Part shown: one piece after another, positions 6,636 to 17,726 of the stretch | Numbering within the stretch: position 1 is the stretch's first letter | Layout: the number at the start of each line of letters is the position of its first letter | NCBI RefSeq assembly: GCF_000775285.1 | Contig: NZ_JJML01000002.1 | Coordinates: 62,001-126,000 of the forward strand | From: Neosynechococcus sphagnicola sy1 | GTDB lineage: Bacteria; Cyanobacteriota; Cyanobacteriia; Neosynechococcales; Neosynechococcaceae | Length of the DNA stretch: 64,000 nt | Direction of reading: 5' to 3' | Translations under genes and position numbers: made by a program | The notes under the pieces: generated by a model | The model's input: the letters and a program-made list of their open reading frames with translations, nothing else | The model's database searches: none | What the model was told of the DNA's origin: nothing

Positions 6636-7349
6636 TCAATCTCCCTGGGGAAGCTCACTCCAGAGAGAAGTGGTCTGCCGCAAACTTGAATAGTCTCCAT
6701 TGCCCAGAATCAAGTGATCAAGAAGAGGAATCGCCAAAAAATGGGCACCCTGGAGCATCTGACGCGTCAGTGCGATATCCTCTGGACTAGGTTCCACGCT
6801 GCCCGATGGATGATTATGGGCAATAATCACCCGCGTCGCTCCCCGCCTAATGACTTCCCGAAAGATATCCCGGGGGTGTGCCAATGTCTCAGTAGCCGTG
6901 CCGATGGTAATCACTTGCGTACCCAGGAGTCGATGCTTGATATCCAAGAGCACGACCGCAAATCGTTCCTGAGCCTGCCACATCAGGTCATTGCTCAGAG
7001 CGGCAACAGCCAGTGATGGGTCATCAATTACCATGCCTTCTATGGGGCGAGCTTGGAAGGCACGCTTACCCAGCTCGATCGCCGCCAGAATCGTGGTGGC
7101 TTTCGCGGGGCCAATTCCCGAAATGGTCATCAGTTCTTGGGCAGTGATATCTCGCAACACCGCCAAGGGATCTTGCTGATGCTTGCCTAACTCCTGCAAG
7201 AGCAACTGACCGAGGCCAACCGCCGAGAGTTTACCTGGCCCCTGTCCGGTTCCTAAGAGAATCGCCAGCAGTTCCGCCGCTGCTAACGTTTTAGCGCCAT
7301 GGCTGATCAGGCGTTCTCGGGGGGCGTTCACTAGAGGGAAGATCTGCAA
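6636..7349 (-). CDS. radC: RadC family JAB-domain protein (UPF0758)
   Basis: A 237-residue full-length RadC homologue. The N-terminal part carries a helix-hairpin-helix ([21 protein letters not shown], about residues 73-93), and the C-terminal half is a JAB/MPN metalloprotease-like domain with HNHPSG near residue 177 followed by SPEDIALT. The historical DNA-repair role is not well supported and the molecular function of the family remains unclear. It stands alone on the minus strand between tRNA-Val and the copper genes; radC homologues often lie near mobile islands, but here it has core-genome composition. Confidence 0.9.
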   Translation of the reverse strand: MQIFPLVNAPRERLISHGAKTLAAAELLAILLGTGQGPGKLSAVGLGQLLLQELGKHQQDPLAVLRDITAQELMTISGIGPAKATTILAAIELGKRAFQARPIEGMVIDDPSLAVAALSNDLMWQAQERFAVVLLDIKHRLLGTQVITIGTATETLAHPRDIFREVIRRGATRVIIAHNHPSGSVEPSPEDIALTRQMLQGAHFLAIPLLDHLILGNGDYSSLRQTTSLWSELPQGD

Positions 7350-7499
7350 CTCTCAAACAGTAGGTCATATACATTGCCACAACTTACCCAGGACAGGCGA
7401 CCTCATGGAGCCACTTTGAGCCATCTAGCAAGGTATCCCACCCTGCTGACATTATGGCTGATTGCATAGGCTCAACTGTACTCAGATCGACACCCAATG

Positions 7500-8117
7500 C
7501 TACAAGTTTGCTGGCGAGCCCGGCTTAGGTTCTTGGACAGAGATTGTGCCTCGATACATCCCCATGCCACAGGTGAACGGATACTCTCCTGGCTGCTGCG
7601 GTGTCAATTCTATCGAGGTCGTTACATTCATGGGTAGGTGAGCACTGATGCCAAAATCAGGCAGCTGAATCTCTTCCAAGCAACTATTGGCATCTTGACG
7701 GCGGAACTGTAGCCGCAACGGTTGTCCCACCTTGACAACTACATAATCCGGTTGGTAGCCTCCATCCACAGTAATGGTCACGGTCTGAATGTCTGATTGG
7801 AATTGAGCTTGCTGCACCTGACGAGGTTTTAGCAAAAACCACCAGAACTCTGCCACAACTAGGGTGAGACCTGCCAGGGTGATGGCGATCTTGAGAGCCA
7901 TCGGTTGCTCAATTGGCTGTAACCCACGAGATGGTTCGTGGGGCATTTGATTCGCAGTCGCATTGGTCGTGCCGACTAACAAACTTAAACCCAGTAGCAT
8001 TCCCCAAACTTGACTCTGCTGATACAGGGTTGACCTTATGGGAGCTAGTGATCGGTCAAGTTTTTTGGATGGATATAAGGTGTCATTAAGGTGTCGCTGG
8101 TGATCAGACTTGTTCAT
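7500..8117 (-). CDS. Membrane-anchored cupredoxin-domain protein
   Basis: A 205-residue protein with two hydrophobic segments (about residues 38-55 and 75-93) and a C-terminal cupredoxin domain (about 105-197). Candidate copper ligands are Cys in ANSCLEE, His in SAHLP, and the CGMGMY stretch. It begins 2 bp after the restored stop of copA, so the two form an operon, and it probably acts as a periplasmic or thylakoid-lumen copper-binding partner of the exporter. The exact partner role is inference; the cupredoxin fold and the copper context are well supported. Confidence 0.82.
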   Translation of the reverse strand: MNKSDHQRHLNDTLYPSKKLDRSLAPIRSTLYQQSQVWGMLLGLSLLVGTTNATANQMPHEPSRGLQPIEQPMALKIAITLAGLTLVVAEFWWFLLKPRQVQQAQFQSDIQTVTITVDGGYQPDYVVVKVGQPLRLQFRRQDANSCLEEIQLPDFGISAHLPMNVTTSIELTPQQPGEYPFTCGMGMYRGTISVQEPKPGSPANL

Positions 8118-8119
8118 CT

Positions 8120-10379
8120 TTATGTAAGGATTCTGGGCTTAAACTGACGTAGGCGCAGAGCATTGGCAACCACGGAGATGGAACTCAACGCCATCGCTGC
8201 TCCCGCAATCACTGGGTTTAGTAGCCAGCCAAAAATTGGAAACAGTGACCCCCGCTGCAATGGGGATGCCTGCCAGGTTGTAGCCAAAGGCAAAAAGCAG
8301 ATTTTGGCGAATATTGCCCATGGTGGCGTGGCTCAGTTGGATCGCCGTCACAATCCCTTGCAGATCTCCTGAGATCAGGGTGATGTCGCTTGCCGCGATC
8401 GCCACATCGGTGCCTGTACCAATGGCAATTCCCACATCCGCCTGAGCCAGGGCCGGGGCATCGTTAATCCCATCTCCCACCATGGCGACGATTTTTCCTT
8501 CGGCTTGCAACTGTTTGATGGTGTCTGCTTTTTGGCCGGGGCGCACGTCTGCCAGCACCCGTTGAATCCCCAATTCACGGGCGATCGCCAGGGCGGTGGG
8601 GCGGTGATCGCCCGTGAGCATAATGACCTCTAACCCCAGGCACTGCATGGTATGGACAGCCAAGGCCGAGGACGGCTTGAGAATATCAGCAACAGCCATC
8701 AGGGCAGCGATTTGTTGATCCACGGCAATGAAAATCACCGTTTGGCCTGCCTCCTCCCAGGCTTGCTTTTCCCCTTGGAGAACTGGGGTCGCCATTCCTA
8801 ACTCCGTCATCCAGCGTTCCGTCCCCATCTGTACCAGTCTGCCCCCCACGATCCCCTGAACCCCACTGCCAGCGATCGCTATAAACTGCTCCGCTATCAG
8901 CAATGGATCAAAGGCATCCTGGGCTTGGGCGTAGTTGACGACGGCGGCTGCCAAGGGGTGCTCTGACTGGCGTTCGACGGCTGCTACCTGCTTCAGCAAT
9001 GTAATTTCATAGTGATCCGCCGTACCCTGGAAGCAGAAGAAGTGGGTGATGCCGAGTTTGCCCTGGGTGAGGGTGCCGGTTTTATCCAGGACAACAGTTT
9101 GAATTTTGTGGGCCAGCTCTAGACTGCCTGCATCTTTGATTAGAATGCCGTTCTCCGCCCCTTTGCCAATGCCAACGGTGACCGAGGTGGGAGTGGCTAA
9201 CCCCAGGGCGCAGGGGCAGGCAATAATTAAGACCCCAACGGTTGTGATCATCGCCAGGGTGAGATTCCCCATGAGATTAAACCACACCACAAAGGTGAGA
9301 ATTGCCAGACCAATCACCCCAGGGACAAACCAACGGGTCACCTGATCTGCCAATTTTTGAATTGGAGCCTTTGACCCTTGCGCCTGTTGCACCAACTTGA
9401 CAATCTGAGCCAGGGCGGTATCTGAGCCAACTCTCGTGGCTCGAAAGCTAAAACTGCCGGTTTGATTCAGGGTGGCTCCGACCACTTCATCCCCTGGTTG
9501 TTTGGTGACGGGCAGGCTTTCCCCCGTGATCATGGACTCATCCACCGCCGAGGAACCCGTCACCACCTCCCCATCCACGGGAATTTTCTCACCTGGGCGT
9601 ACCTGCAATAGGTCACCCACCACAACCTGCGTCACGGGAATATCCAATTCCTGCCCTTGCCGCATCACCCGGGCGGTTTTGGCTTGCAGGTCCATCAGTT
9701 GGCGCAGGGCAGCGGAGGTTTCACCCTTGGCGAGATTTTCAATGTAACGACCAATCAAGGTGAGGGTGATGATCACGGCAGAGGCTTCAAAATAAACCTC
9801 GGGTTGGAGTCCCTGCGATCGCCAGAAGTCGGGGTTGAGGGTTGTCCAAACAGAGTAGGTATAAGCCACGGTGGTTCCTAAGGCAATCAGGGTATTCATA
9901 TCCGCCGTGCGATGCCGAAAGGCTGCTCCCGCCGCCCGGTAGAATCCCTGTCCGACCCAAAATTGCACCGGGGTTGCCAGCAGAAATTGTGTCCAAGGCC
10001 AGGCCAACCATTGCAGCATTGGGGGTAACCCTAACCCAATATGGTCAAGGACACCTATCATCAGCAACAGGCTGAGTCCTGCCGCGATCAGGACTTTGCG
10101 GTGGAGATGTTGCTGCTCTCTCAGCCGGGAAGATGGCTCGGCATCCAATGATGCCGAGCCGATCTCGGGTAAGGCCTGAGCGGCATAGCCACTGTCAGCG
10201 ATCGCCCGAATAATCTGCTCAACGTCCACTCGCTGAATGTCGTACTCGACAGTGGCCGTCTCCGTCGCAAAATTAACCGGGGAACTCCTTACCCCCGGCA
10301 ATGCTTGCAGAGTTTCCTCGATCCTGCGGACACAAGATGCACAATTCATACCTTGCAAGCGCAAATGAAGGGTTGCCAT
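8120..10379 (-). CDS. copA: Copper-translocating P1B-type ATPase CopA, frameshifted near 3' end
   Basis: This is a Cu(I) export ATPase: an N-terminal heavy-metal domain with GMNCASC, eight expected membrane helices, CPC in the transport helix ([13 protein letters not shown]), the phosphorylation site DKTGTLT and the hinge [11 protein letters not shown]. The frame breaks at a run of five C (8249-8253); removing one base restores the conserved C-terminal helix ([14 protein letters not shown]) and a stop at 8120-8122, so the gene is about 750 residues and probably intact in life. A MerR-type promoter lies upstream, and a cupredoxin gene follows directly. Confidence 0.93.
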
Positions 10380-10443
10380 GATGGATACCTGCCTGGGAAT
10401 CAGAGATAACAGCCGCAGTCCTGGGAGGGAATCGCTGTAACCA

Positions 10444-10474
10444 AGCTAACTTCTCCAGTTAACTGGAGAGTCAA
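10444..10474 (-). promoter_or_regulatory. MerR/CueR-type promoter of copA
   Basis: On the minus strand TTGACT (10474-10469) and TTAGCT (10449-10444) are separated by 19 bp, which contain the perfect palindrome CTCCAGTTAACTGGAG (10468-10453). An overlong spacer filled by a palindrome is the hallmark of MerR-family metal-regulated promoters such as those bound by CueR. The copA start is 65 bp further on. No regulator gene is in the window. Confidence 0.75.
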
Positions 10475-10600
10475 GTCTACTGATAAAAGTTCATCGCTCG
10501 GTTGAGCCGAGTTGATCCGATAGGGCTGCTCTATTTACGAGGGATTCCCCTAAAATGGGGAGCGAGTCAGGGTTCCTTACCTTAATACGCAGGTTTTATC

Positions 10601-11530
10601 ATGCAAATCCTAGCCCTTGTTCCCGGCGGCATCGGCGATCAGATTCTGTTCTTTCCCACCCTTGAGAATCTGCGGCAAACCTATCCACAGGCCAAAATCG
10701 ATGTTGCTGTTGAACCGAGAGCAATCGGTGCTTACCGAGTCTGCAAGTTTGTCAATGGCCTAATTCAGTTCGACTACCTCAACCTCAACAGCCTGGCAGA
10801 TTGGAGTAACTTTTTGGGGCAGATCCGCGATCGCGAATATGATGTCGTGTTGACTTTGGAACGGAGTTGGGCAGTTGGCATCCTGCTGTGGTTAAGTGGG
10901 ATTCCCAACCGGATTGGTTATGCCAACAGTGGCGTTAGCCCCTTTCTCACCGCCAAGATTCCCTGGAATGCCAATCAATATATTGCCCATACTGACCACG
11001 ATCTGCTGCAAGGACTCCAAATTCAGACCCCCTGTCCTCCCCTCTCTATCAATGTCCCCAGCCGCGATCTGGCGTGGGCAGAGAGTGAGCAACAACGACT
11101 GGGTGTGCAAGGCAGCGGCTATGTGTTAATTCAGACAGGGGATTACCCCACCGCGAGTTGGCAGGTGATTCTGCAAGACTTACAGCAACGGCAACCTGCT
11201 CTCCCCATCGTGTTACTCCAAACCGCCGCCACCGACGAAGGGATTTCAACCCTGACCGCAGCCTCTCCCGGCTTGAAGGTTTCAATGCCCACGGACACTG
11301 GTAAACTGGCGGCTCTGATTGCGGGAGCCAGTCTGATGCTCTGTCCCGAGGGGGCAGCCCTACAACTGGCGATCTCAGTGCAAACTTATACCCTAGCCCT
11401 GTTGGGAGCTACCTACCCGGCTCTGGTGTTACCCACGCCCTCAGAAAAGTGCATCGGCATTCAATCCACTACGGGGCAAATTGCGGATATCCCCCCCCAA
11501 ATCATTCTAGAGCGGGTGTGGGCAGGGTAA
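10601..11530 (+). CDS. Glycosyltransferase family 9 (heptosyltransferase-like)
   Basis: A 309-residue GT-B protein. The N-terminus MQILALVPGGIGDQILFFPT is the GT9 signature with the glycine loop, and the C-terminal donor-site region has CPEGAALQLA (about residues 247-256). GT9 enzymes add heptose or related sugars to lipopolysaccharide core or other surface glycans at the inner membrane; the sugar here cannot be told. It is divergent from copA and convergent with the crr6 gene. Confidence 0.85.
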   Translation: MQILALVPGGIGDQILFFPTLENLRQTYPQAKIDVAVEPRAIGAYRVCKFVNGLIQFDYLNLNSLADWSNFLGQIRDREYDVVLTLERSWAVGILLWLSGIPNRIGYANSGVSPFLTAKIPWNANQYIAHTDHDLLQGLQIQTPCPPLSINVPSRDLAWAESEQQRLGVQGSGYVLIQTGDYPTASWQVILQDLQQRQPALPIVLLQTAATDEGISTLTAASPGLKVSMPTDTGKLAALIAGASLMLCPEGAALQLAISVQTYTLALLGATYPALVLPTPSEKCIGIQSTTGQIADIPPQIILERVWAG

Positions 11531-11540
11531 CGCCCACTGA

Positions 11541-12020
11541 TCAACATCCTGGATCAATTACCTCAAAAAAACCGTCATCTAACTCGTACCCAAGGATCTG
11601 CGCCATCGCTTTTAACCGGGCACGACGGGGACTCCCCTGTTGTTTCAGCCAGTCTGTTAACACAAAAATTTTCTGCATCAAGAAGATTTCCAGAGCTTCG
11701 GGATTGAATTGAATTCCCTCCCGAGCACTGAACTGGTGGGGCACCAGCATGGCAGTGTAGCGACCGAGTTCCCCTGCTTGCCAATCCAGGTAAAGAGGTA
11801 ACCAGGGATAGCGACTATCAAGGCGGATAAACCACAGTCTGACCTCGGGAATCTCCGACAATTCACGGGGATCATCCGCATCTCTGACGTAGTCAATCTG
11901 AAGCTGGAGCAGCTGCGAATCGGGCGCTTCGAGGGTAGACAGGGGCTTGAGGATCCCCTCAGCGGGGGATAAATCTAGGCGCTGGATTGCTTCGGTGTCA
12001 ACGGTAATGGTCAAGGGCAT
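11541..12020 (-). CDS. CRR6 family NDH-1 assembly factor (DUF1817)
   Basis: A 159-residue protein of the CRR6/DUF1817 family, needed in plants and cyanobacteria for maturation of the NdhI subunit of the photosynthetic NDH-1 complex. The conserved core is visible: DPRELSEIPEVRLWFIRLD, YPWLPLYLDW, GELGRYTAMLVPHQFS and AMAQILGYELDDGFF. The ATG at 12020 is preferred because the family starts here; an in-frame ATG at 12125 would add 35 residues without family character. Confidence 0.85.
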   Translation of the reverse strand: MPLTITVDTEAIQRLDLSPAEGILKPLSTLEAPDSQLLQLQIDYVRDADDPRELSEIPEVRLWFIRLDSRYPWLPLYLDWQAGELGRYTAMLVPHQFSAREGIQFNPEALEIFLMQKIFVLTDWLKQQGSPRRARLKAMAQILGYELDDGFFEVIDPGC

Positions 12021-12133
12021 GGGTGAGATTGATGACGTGGTCGTCGCAGCAAGTTGTATGGTATTTTCGCAGGCATAGGATGTCCTCTGGGCTCCTGGGT
12101 TGATCTTGGCACAAAGCACTTCCATCTTTAAGT

Positions 12134-13198
12134 ATGTCCCTCCCTAATCAGGTTTATCCCGTTATTTGGTCTGGTGATCACGTGTTGCTGATTGACCAAA
12201 CTCGACTCCCCGGTGAGTATTCCCTTGTTGATATTAAGCGCTGCCAAGATATGGCGGAAGCCATTAAAACCATGATTGTGCGCGGTGCCCCCGCGATTGG
12301 GGTCGCCGCTGCCTACGGCATGTACCTGGGGGCACGGGAAATTGAAACCCAGGATCGGGCTGAATTTCTCAGCCAACTGGAAACCGTAGCCAATCAACTG
12401 CGGGCGACTCGTCCCACCGCTGTGAATCTATTTTGGGCGATTGAGCGCATGCTGAAGGTTGCCCGCCAAACCATTGGCCCTGTGGCGCATCTGCGGCAAG
12501 TTCTGCTGGCCACTGCTCAGTCGATCAATGCTGAAGATCTCCAGACCTGTGAACAAATTGGGGATCACGGGCTGGATGTCTTGCCTACTGCTCCCCAGCA
12601 ACTGCGCCTGCTGACTCACTGCAATGCTGGTGCCTTAGCAACAGCAGGCTATGGGACGGCCTTCGGGGGTTGTGCGTTCCGCATGGCGTGCTGGACGCTT
12701 GGAGCGGGTCTATGCTGACGAAACCCGTCCCCGCTTGCAAGGTGCCAAACTCACAGCGTGGGAATGTGTGCAGGAAGGGATTCCAGTGACAGTGATTACG
12801 GACAACATGGCGGCTCACTGCATGCAGCGGGGGTTGATTGATGCCGTGGTGGTGGGAGCCGATCGCATTGCGGCCAATGGCGACACCGCCAACAAAATTG
12901 GCACCTACAGTGTGGCGTTGATTGCCCAGGCTCATCAGATTCCGTTTTTTTAGTCGCGGCACCGTTATCCACGATTGATTTCAGTCTCACCGATGGCAGC
13001 CTGATTCCCATTGAGGAACGGGACCCCACAGAGGTCTATCAGGTGGGAACCACAACGCTGTGTCCACCAGGAGTGGAGTACTACAACCCAGCCTTTGATG
13101 TTACCCCGGCGGCGTTGATTACCGCTATTATTACCGAGCATGGGGCGATCGCCCCCGACCTGTTGCAAGCGCAACTCCAGGAGAAGCAAGTGGTCTAG
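12134..13198 (+). CDS. mtnA: S-methyl-5-thioribose-1-phosphate isomerase, two frameshifts
   Basis: MtnA isomerises methylthioribose 1-phosphate in methionine salvage. RGAPAIG, the catalytic-cysteine stretch [15 protein letters not shown] and the catalytic-aspartate stretch [19 protein letters not shown] are present. The frame is broken twice: at five G (12665-12669), where one extra G separates GYGTA from VVRSAWR, and at seven T (12945-12951), just before [10 protein letters not shown]. With both repaired, the protein reads through to the stop at 13196. Both breaks are in homopolymers, so sequence error is likely. It starts 9 bp from the older-frame start of the divergent crr6 gene. Confidence 0.9.
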
Positions 13199-13209
13199 CG
13201 GGTACGGGG

Positions 13210-14031
13210 CTACAAAATTTTCTCAAGGCCATAGACCAGATTTTTTAACTGCGTCACCTTGCGAATCGCCAGTAACACACCGGGCATATAGCAGGCGCGA
13301 TCGCTGGTATCGTGGCGCAGGGTGTAAATCTGCCCAGGTGCGCCAAAGATCACCTCCTGGTGGGCAATTAAGCCAGGTAGACGCACACTATGGATGCGGA
13401 TATTTTCAGCGGCCAAACCGCCCCGCACCCCTGGAATGGTTTCGGTTTCTTGCACCTGTGCTGGGTTATAGGTTTTGCCCATCTCTGCTAAGAGTTCAGC
13501 GGTTTGAATCGCTGTACCACTGGGGGCATCTGCCTTTTGATTGTGGTGAAGTTCAATAATTTCGACGTGGTCAAAATGCCGGGAGGCTTGCAAAGCCGCC
13601 TGCTGGAGCAGCACCACCCCAATGGAGAAGTTGGGGATGATCAGACAACCCGTACTGGCTTTGTCGGCAAACTCGGCTAGGTCTTGAATTTGCTCAGAAC
13701 TAAGCCCCGTCGTTCCCACCACGGGCCGAATGCCATAGGCGATCGCTGAACGGACATTGTGGTAAACCCCGCTGGGATGGGTGAAGTCAACCATGACCCC
13801 CAGTTCTCTTTCCTGCACCGCCATACCGAGGGTGGGTTCCAGTTGATCCGTTATCGGAATTTCCAGGGGTTCTATCCCTGCCAGTTCTCCGGCATCTTGA
13901 CCCAGCCAGGCGGGATTGCGATCCACCGCCCCTACCAGCGTTAAGTCTGGTGCCTGGGCAACGGCCTTAATCACCTCGCGGCCCATTTTGCCAGCGGCAC
14001 CATTGATAATTACGGGTATTGGATTCGGCAT
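13210..14031 (-). CDS. dapB: 4-hydroxy-tetrahydrodipicolinate reductase
   Basis: DapB catalyses the NAD(P)H-dependent reduction step of lysine and diaminopimelate synthesis. The N-terminal nucleotide-binding loop is [10 protein letters not shown], and the catalytic segment is [15 protein letters not shown] (about residues 157-171 from this start). The ATG at 14031 gives the family N-terminus; an upstream in-frame start at 14058 adds nine residues. It is convergent with mtnA, 11 bp apart. Confidence 0.93.
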   Translation of the reverse strand: MPNPIPVIINGAAGKMGREVIKAVAQAPDLTLVGAVDRNPAWLGQDAGELAGIEPLEIPITDQLEPTLGMAVQERELGVMVDFTHPSGVYHNVRSAIAYGIRPVVGTTGLSSEQIQDLAEFADKASTGCLIIPNFSIGVVLLQQAALQASRHFDHVEIIELHHNQKADAPSGTAIQTAELLAEMGKTYNPAQVQETETIPGVRGGLAAENIRIHSVRLPGLIAHQEVIFGAPGQIYTLRHDTSDRACYMPGVLLAIRKVTQLKNLVYGLEKIL

Positions 14032-14345
14032 AACGTGTTCGGTAAGGTTGAAACTCAATAGGAGAATAGCAACGGCGGACTCGCAAGCAGGGATTGACGC
14101 TGGGACGCATCAGCGCCAAGACCCGCTAATCCGCCCTTGATGGCGATCGCTCACAGATCTGGAGCTAGGGTGTGTCAGGGCTCCCCGCATCGGTACTTTA
14201 GAGTCTGGTTCTCAGCGGCCTGACCAGCACTATATTATCAGCCCAAATATCCGCCGAGTTAGGGTCTGGCTTTTGGTGTGCCGTCAGCATCCATGGCACA
14301 ATGAGAGGCAGTGGTTAAAACAGTCTTAAGGTTTCAGGTAAGCTC

Positions 14346-15467
14346 GTGAGTTCCTCTGCCCTGGTGAATCCGCCCCCAACATCGACGATGCGTCGTCCCG
14401 TTTTCCCCTTCACTGCCATTGTCGGGCAGGAGGAAATGAAACTGGCATTACTGCTGAATGTGATTGACCCCAAAGTGGGTGGGGTGATGATCATGGGCGA
14501 TCGCGGCACGGGCAAGACCACCACCATCCGGGCGTTAGCCGATCTCCTGCCCGAAATTGATGTCGTGGCCGATGACCCCTTTAACAGTCATCCCACGGAC
14601 TCGGAGTTAATGAGCGATGATGTCAAGCGGCGACTGGAACAGAGCCTGACCGTACCGGTGACCCAGAAGAAAGTCTCAATGGTGGATCTACCCCTGGGGG
14701 GCAACAGAGGATCGGGTCTGTGGCACCATCGATATTGAAAAAGCCCTGTCAGAGGGGGGTGAAGGCCTTTGGAACCCGGTCTGCTGGCGAAGGCCAATCG
14801 TGGCATTCTCTATGTGGATGAAGTCAACCTCCTGGATGATCACCTCGTAGATGTGTTGCTGGACTCCGCTGCCTCGGGCTGGAATACCGTTGAGCGGGAA
14901 GGCATTTCCATCCGGCACCCGGCTCGTTTTGTTCTAGTTGGCTCCGGCAACCCCGAAGAAGGGGAACTGCGACCCCAGCTCCTGGATCGCTTTGGGATGC
15001 ACGCCGAAATTCGCACGGTGAAGGAGCCAGCCCTGCGGGTGCAAATTGTGGAGCAGCGATCGGAGTTTGATCAGGAGCCTCAGGCGTTTCTGGAGAAATA
15101 TCAAGCCCAGCAACAGGACTTACAACAACGGTTGGTGCAAGCCCAAACCCTGCTGCGATCGGTCAGCATCGACTATGACTTGCGGGTACAGGTTTCCCAA
15201 GTCTGTGCGGAGTTAGATGTGGATGGGTTACGGGGAGATATCGTCACTAACCGGGCTGCGAAAGCCCTAGCCGCCTTTGAAGGCCGTACCACCGTTACCC
15301 CAGACGATATTCGCCGGGTGATTGTGCTCTGTCTGCGGCACCGCCTGCGCAAAGATCCCCTGGAGTCCATCGACTCCGGGTACAAAGTCGAGAAAACCTT
15401 CAACCGCATCTTTGGCATGGAAACCGCCGAAGAGAGCAACGGCGCCACCTCTGCCCGAACCAAGTAG
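14346..15467 (+). CDS. chlI: Magnesium chelatase ATPase subunit ChlI, frameshifted
   Basis: ChlI is the AAA+ motor of magnesium chelatase, which inserts Mg into protoporphyrin IX for chlorophyll. Walker A is [14 protein letters not shown], Walker [16 protein letters not shown], with the AAA+ sensor [18 protein letters not shown]. The gene starts with GTG at 14346. The frame breaks around residues 120-140: extra G at 14696-14701, at 14754-14759 and at 14771-14772; repair gives [20 protein letters not shown]. The stop is 19 bp before ruvC, so the two are probably co-transcribed. Confidence 0.93.
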
Positions 15468-15486
15468 CGCTATTGCCCCCCTGGGA

Positions 15487-15966
15487 ATGTCCACTCGGAT
15501 TCTGGGACTTGACCCTGGGCTAGCAATCCTAGGGTTTTGTGTTCTGGAGTGTGAGAACTCAACCGCCATAACCCCCAAGCTCTTAGACTTTGGCATTATT
15601 GAAACCCCTGCCCACACCGAGATCGGCCAGCGGCTTTGCACCATCTATACCGATCTGCATACCTTAGTTCAGCAGTGGCAACCCGATCGGGTGGCGATCG
15701 AGAAACTGTTTTTCTATCGCATGGGTAATACGATTTTGGTAGCTCAAGCCCGTGGGGTGCTGCTATTAGTCCTGGCACAGTATCAATTGCCGATGGTGGA
15801 GTTCACCCCAGCGCAGATTAAACAAGCCCTAACGGGCTACGGCAATGCCGAAAAGCGCGAGGTTCAGGAGGCCGTCGCCAGGGAGTTAAAGCTAGATCGG
15901 ATTCCTCAGCCTGATGATGCGGCGGATGCCATCGCCGTTGCCCTGACCGCCTGGTTTCAGGTGTGA
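15487..15966 (+). CDS. ruvC: Crossover junction endodeoxyribonuclease RuvC
   Basis: A 159-residue Holliday-junction resolvase. The four acidic active-site positions are visible: Asp in LGLDPG near residue 8, Glu in AIEKLF near residue 68, and the Asp pair in QPDDAADA near the C-terminus. The ATG at 15487 begins the family N-terminus ([11 protein letters not shown]); longer in-frame extensions overlap chlI and are not part of the protein. It lies directly downstream of chlI. Confidence 0.94.
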   Translation: MSTRILGLDPGLAILGFCVLECENSTAITPKLLDFGIIETPAHTEIGQRLCTIYTDLHTLVQQWQPDRVAIEKLFFYRMGNTILVAQARGVLLLVLAQYQLPMVEFTPAQIKQALTGYGNAEKREVQEAVARELKLDRIPQPDDAADAIAVALTAWFQV

Positions 15967-16092
15967 CGAAATCGCAGCATCCAAGACAGGATGGGATGCT
16001 GATCGCTGTTGCCCTGAATGTTCCTACCGAGCGCCACCCCCAGTAACGCTACGGCAAAACTTGGATGGAGCAGCGTTTGTATCCCCACCTCC

Positions 16093-17544
16093 CTAAGTTT
16101 GCACAACGAATTCCTGCGGATCATGCCCCCAATTGACCCAGGCGATCGCTTCCCGAGCTGATGTCATTTCAGGAGGAACTCGGAGGACATGAATATGGTT
16201 AGTAGAGGGGCAGGTCATTTTCAACAACTGAATCGATTCCTCGTCCTCCATAGGAATCTGAAGCAGGGTATATTCCTGCCAGCGATCGATTTCCAGGGCT
16301 TTCAGTTCTTGGCAAATCCGTTCATAGCCAAAGGTCTGGATCAACATCCGCCGTAGTTCAGCGTTGGTTTCTGTTAACAACCAGTCAGCTCGCCATTGAT
16401 CGTAGGAAACCTGATAGGCTTTGGGTAAGATCAAGCCGTGGTGGATATTGATAAAGGAAGCATCGGCAAATTGAATTGCGGGTTGGTTCTCGCCATGGAA
16501 ATTTCCCTGGTCGTCGAAGCCATAATTCGTCGGGCGATCGCAGACCAGGCACATGAATTTAAATGGGAAAATCCAACCACAGTTTTCAACTAAGGATGGC
16601 AGAATGATTTCCTCCGATCGCGGCCAATCTCTCTTGTCTTGCTTTAGTTGCAGAGCGATCGCATGACTGAACACCGCCAACGAGTCGGGATAAATGCCAC
16701 CCCCGAATTCATACTCAACCTCTAAATGCTCCTTGCGGATAGATTCATAGATTTTTCGCCAGAGTTTGTTGCTAAAGTGACTACCCAATTCGGTTCGAAT
16801 CGACTGTTCTAATTCCCCCTCGATCTCCCACATAAGTTCGGGTCTATTAATTTCATGGATGAGAGACCAGAAATGCACACCCAGGTCTTGAATTACCTTA
16901 CTGTTTCCTACTGGATTAAGATGGGAACTCTCGCCGAATAGATCCTGATTTAACAACCCATCTAACTCGTTATAAATCCTGGCTTCAATTTCCTCCGCCA
17001 AACAGGGACCCAAGGTTTTAGGAATCACCTGAACCCTGCACTTTCCTAATTGGCCTACATAGCTGAGAACCTCGGGAATTGCATATTCAATATCTGCCTC
17101 TGTAACCGTTGGGCGACTCAAAATTTCTGGACGAAACTGCGATAAAAAGGTTGAATTTTCCCAAATATTTGAGGTAATTTCCTGGTAAATAGGATGGTTT
17201 TTGTAGACCTTAATCAGATACTTAAATGCGGCATCCGGGCTGGTAAAAAAAGAGAATTTGGGGGGGGTCAATTCTCCCAGGGATTCATAAAGATTTAGAA
17301 TCGCTTTCCGAGCCTTTTCCTGGTCAATAGGCTGCGTGGGAAAGACTCCTGCCGCTCCTTGATTCATTAACTGGGTTTGGCTCTCTGCTTCAGAGAAGAG
17401 AGGGAATTCCCCAAAACTGATTTCAAGCTCTTGATCCAATTCTTGGAAGTTTCCATCTCTGAAACTATCCCTAAGAAAATTAATGTCGATAGAGGGAAAA
17501 TTGAGACTAGCGTCTGAGGAGTTTAATCGAGAGCGACCTAGCAC
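16093..17544 (-). CDS. DUF6745 domain protein
   Basis: A 483-residue protein whose C-terminal half matches what I know of DUF6745: LVCDRPTN near residue 327, the FHGENQPAIQFADAS strand pair that resembles repeats of HNExGPAxxxxDG, and the C-terminal CPSTNHIHVLRVPPEMTSAR. The N-terminal region (1-120) is specific and contains SIDINFLRD near residue 20, closely similar to SLDINFLSD at the start of the next gene upstream. Function of the family is unknown. It forms a two-gene unit with the upstream gene, 182 bp away on the same strand. Long N-terminal extension and large helical middle have no motif I recognise. Confidence 0.75.
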   Translation of the reverse strand: MLGRSRLNSSDASLNFPSIDINFLRDSFRDGNFQELDQELEISFGEFPLFSEAESQTQLMNQGAAGVFPTQPIDQEKARKAILNLYESLGELTPPKFSFFTSPDAAFKYLIKVYKNHPIYQEITSNIWENSTFLSQFRPEILSRPTVTEADIEYAIPEVLSYVGQLGKCRVQVIPKTLGPCLAEEIEARIYNELDGLLNQDLFGESSHLNPVGNSKVIQDLGVHFWSLIHEINRPELMWEIEGELEQSIRTELGSHFSNKLWRKIYESIRKEHLEVEYEFGGGIYPDSLAVFSHAIALQLKQDKRDWPRSEEIILPSLVENCGWIFPFKFMCLVCDRPTNYGFDDQGNFHGENQPAIQFADASFINIHHGLILPKAYQVSYDQWRADWLLTETNAELRRMLIQTFGYERICQELKALEIDRWQEYTLLQIPMEDEESIQLLKMTCPSTNHIHVLRVPPEMTSAREAIAWVNWGHDPQEFVVQT

Positions 17545-17726
17545 TTGAATCTCCTATATTCATCAACTATATTAATTTCCTAATCAATGCAATCAAGATC
17601 CTTAATTACTTTTCAGCATCCAGGAATCAGAATTACAGAATCCTTCTAAATTCGGGTTTATATATTCTTAATCCAGATGTAACACAGGTGAATGAAAATG
17701 CTATGCATATAACCATACATAAGATA

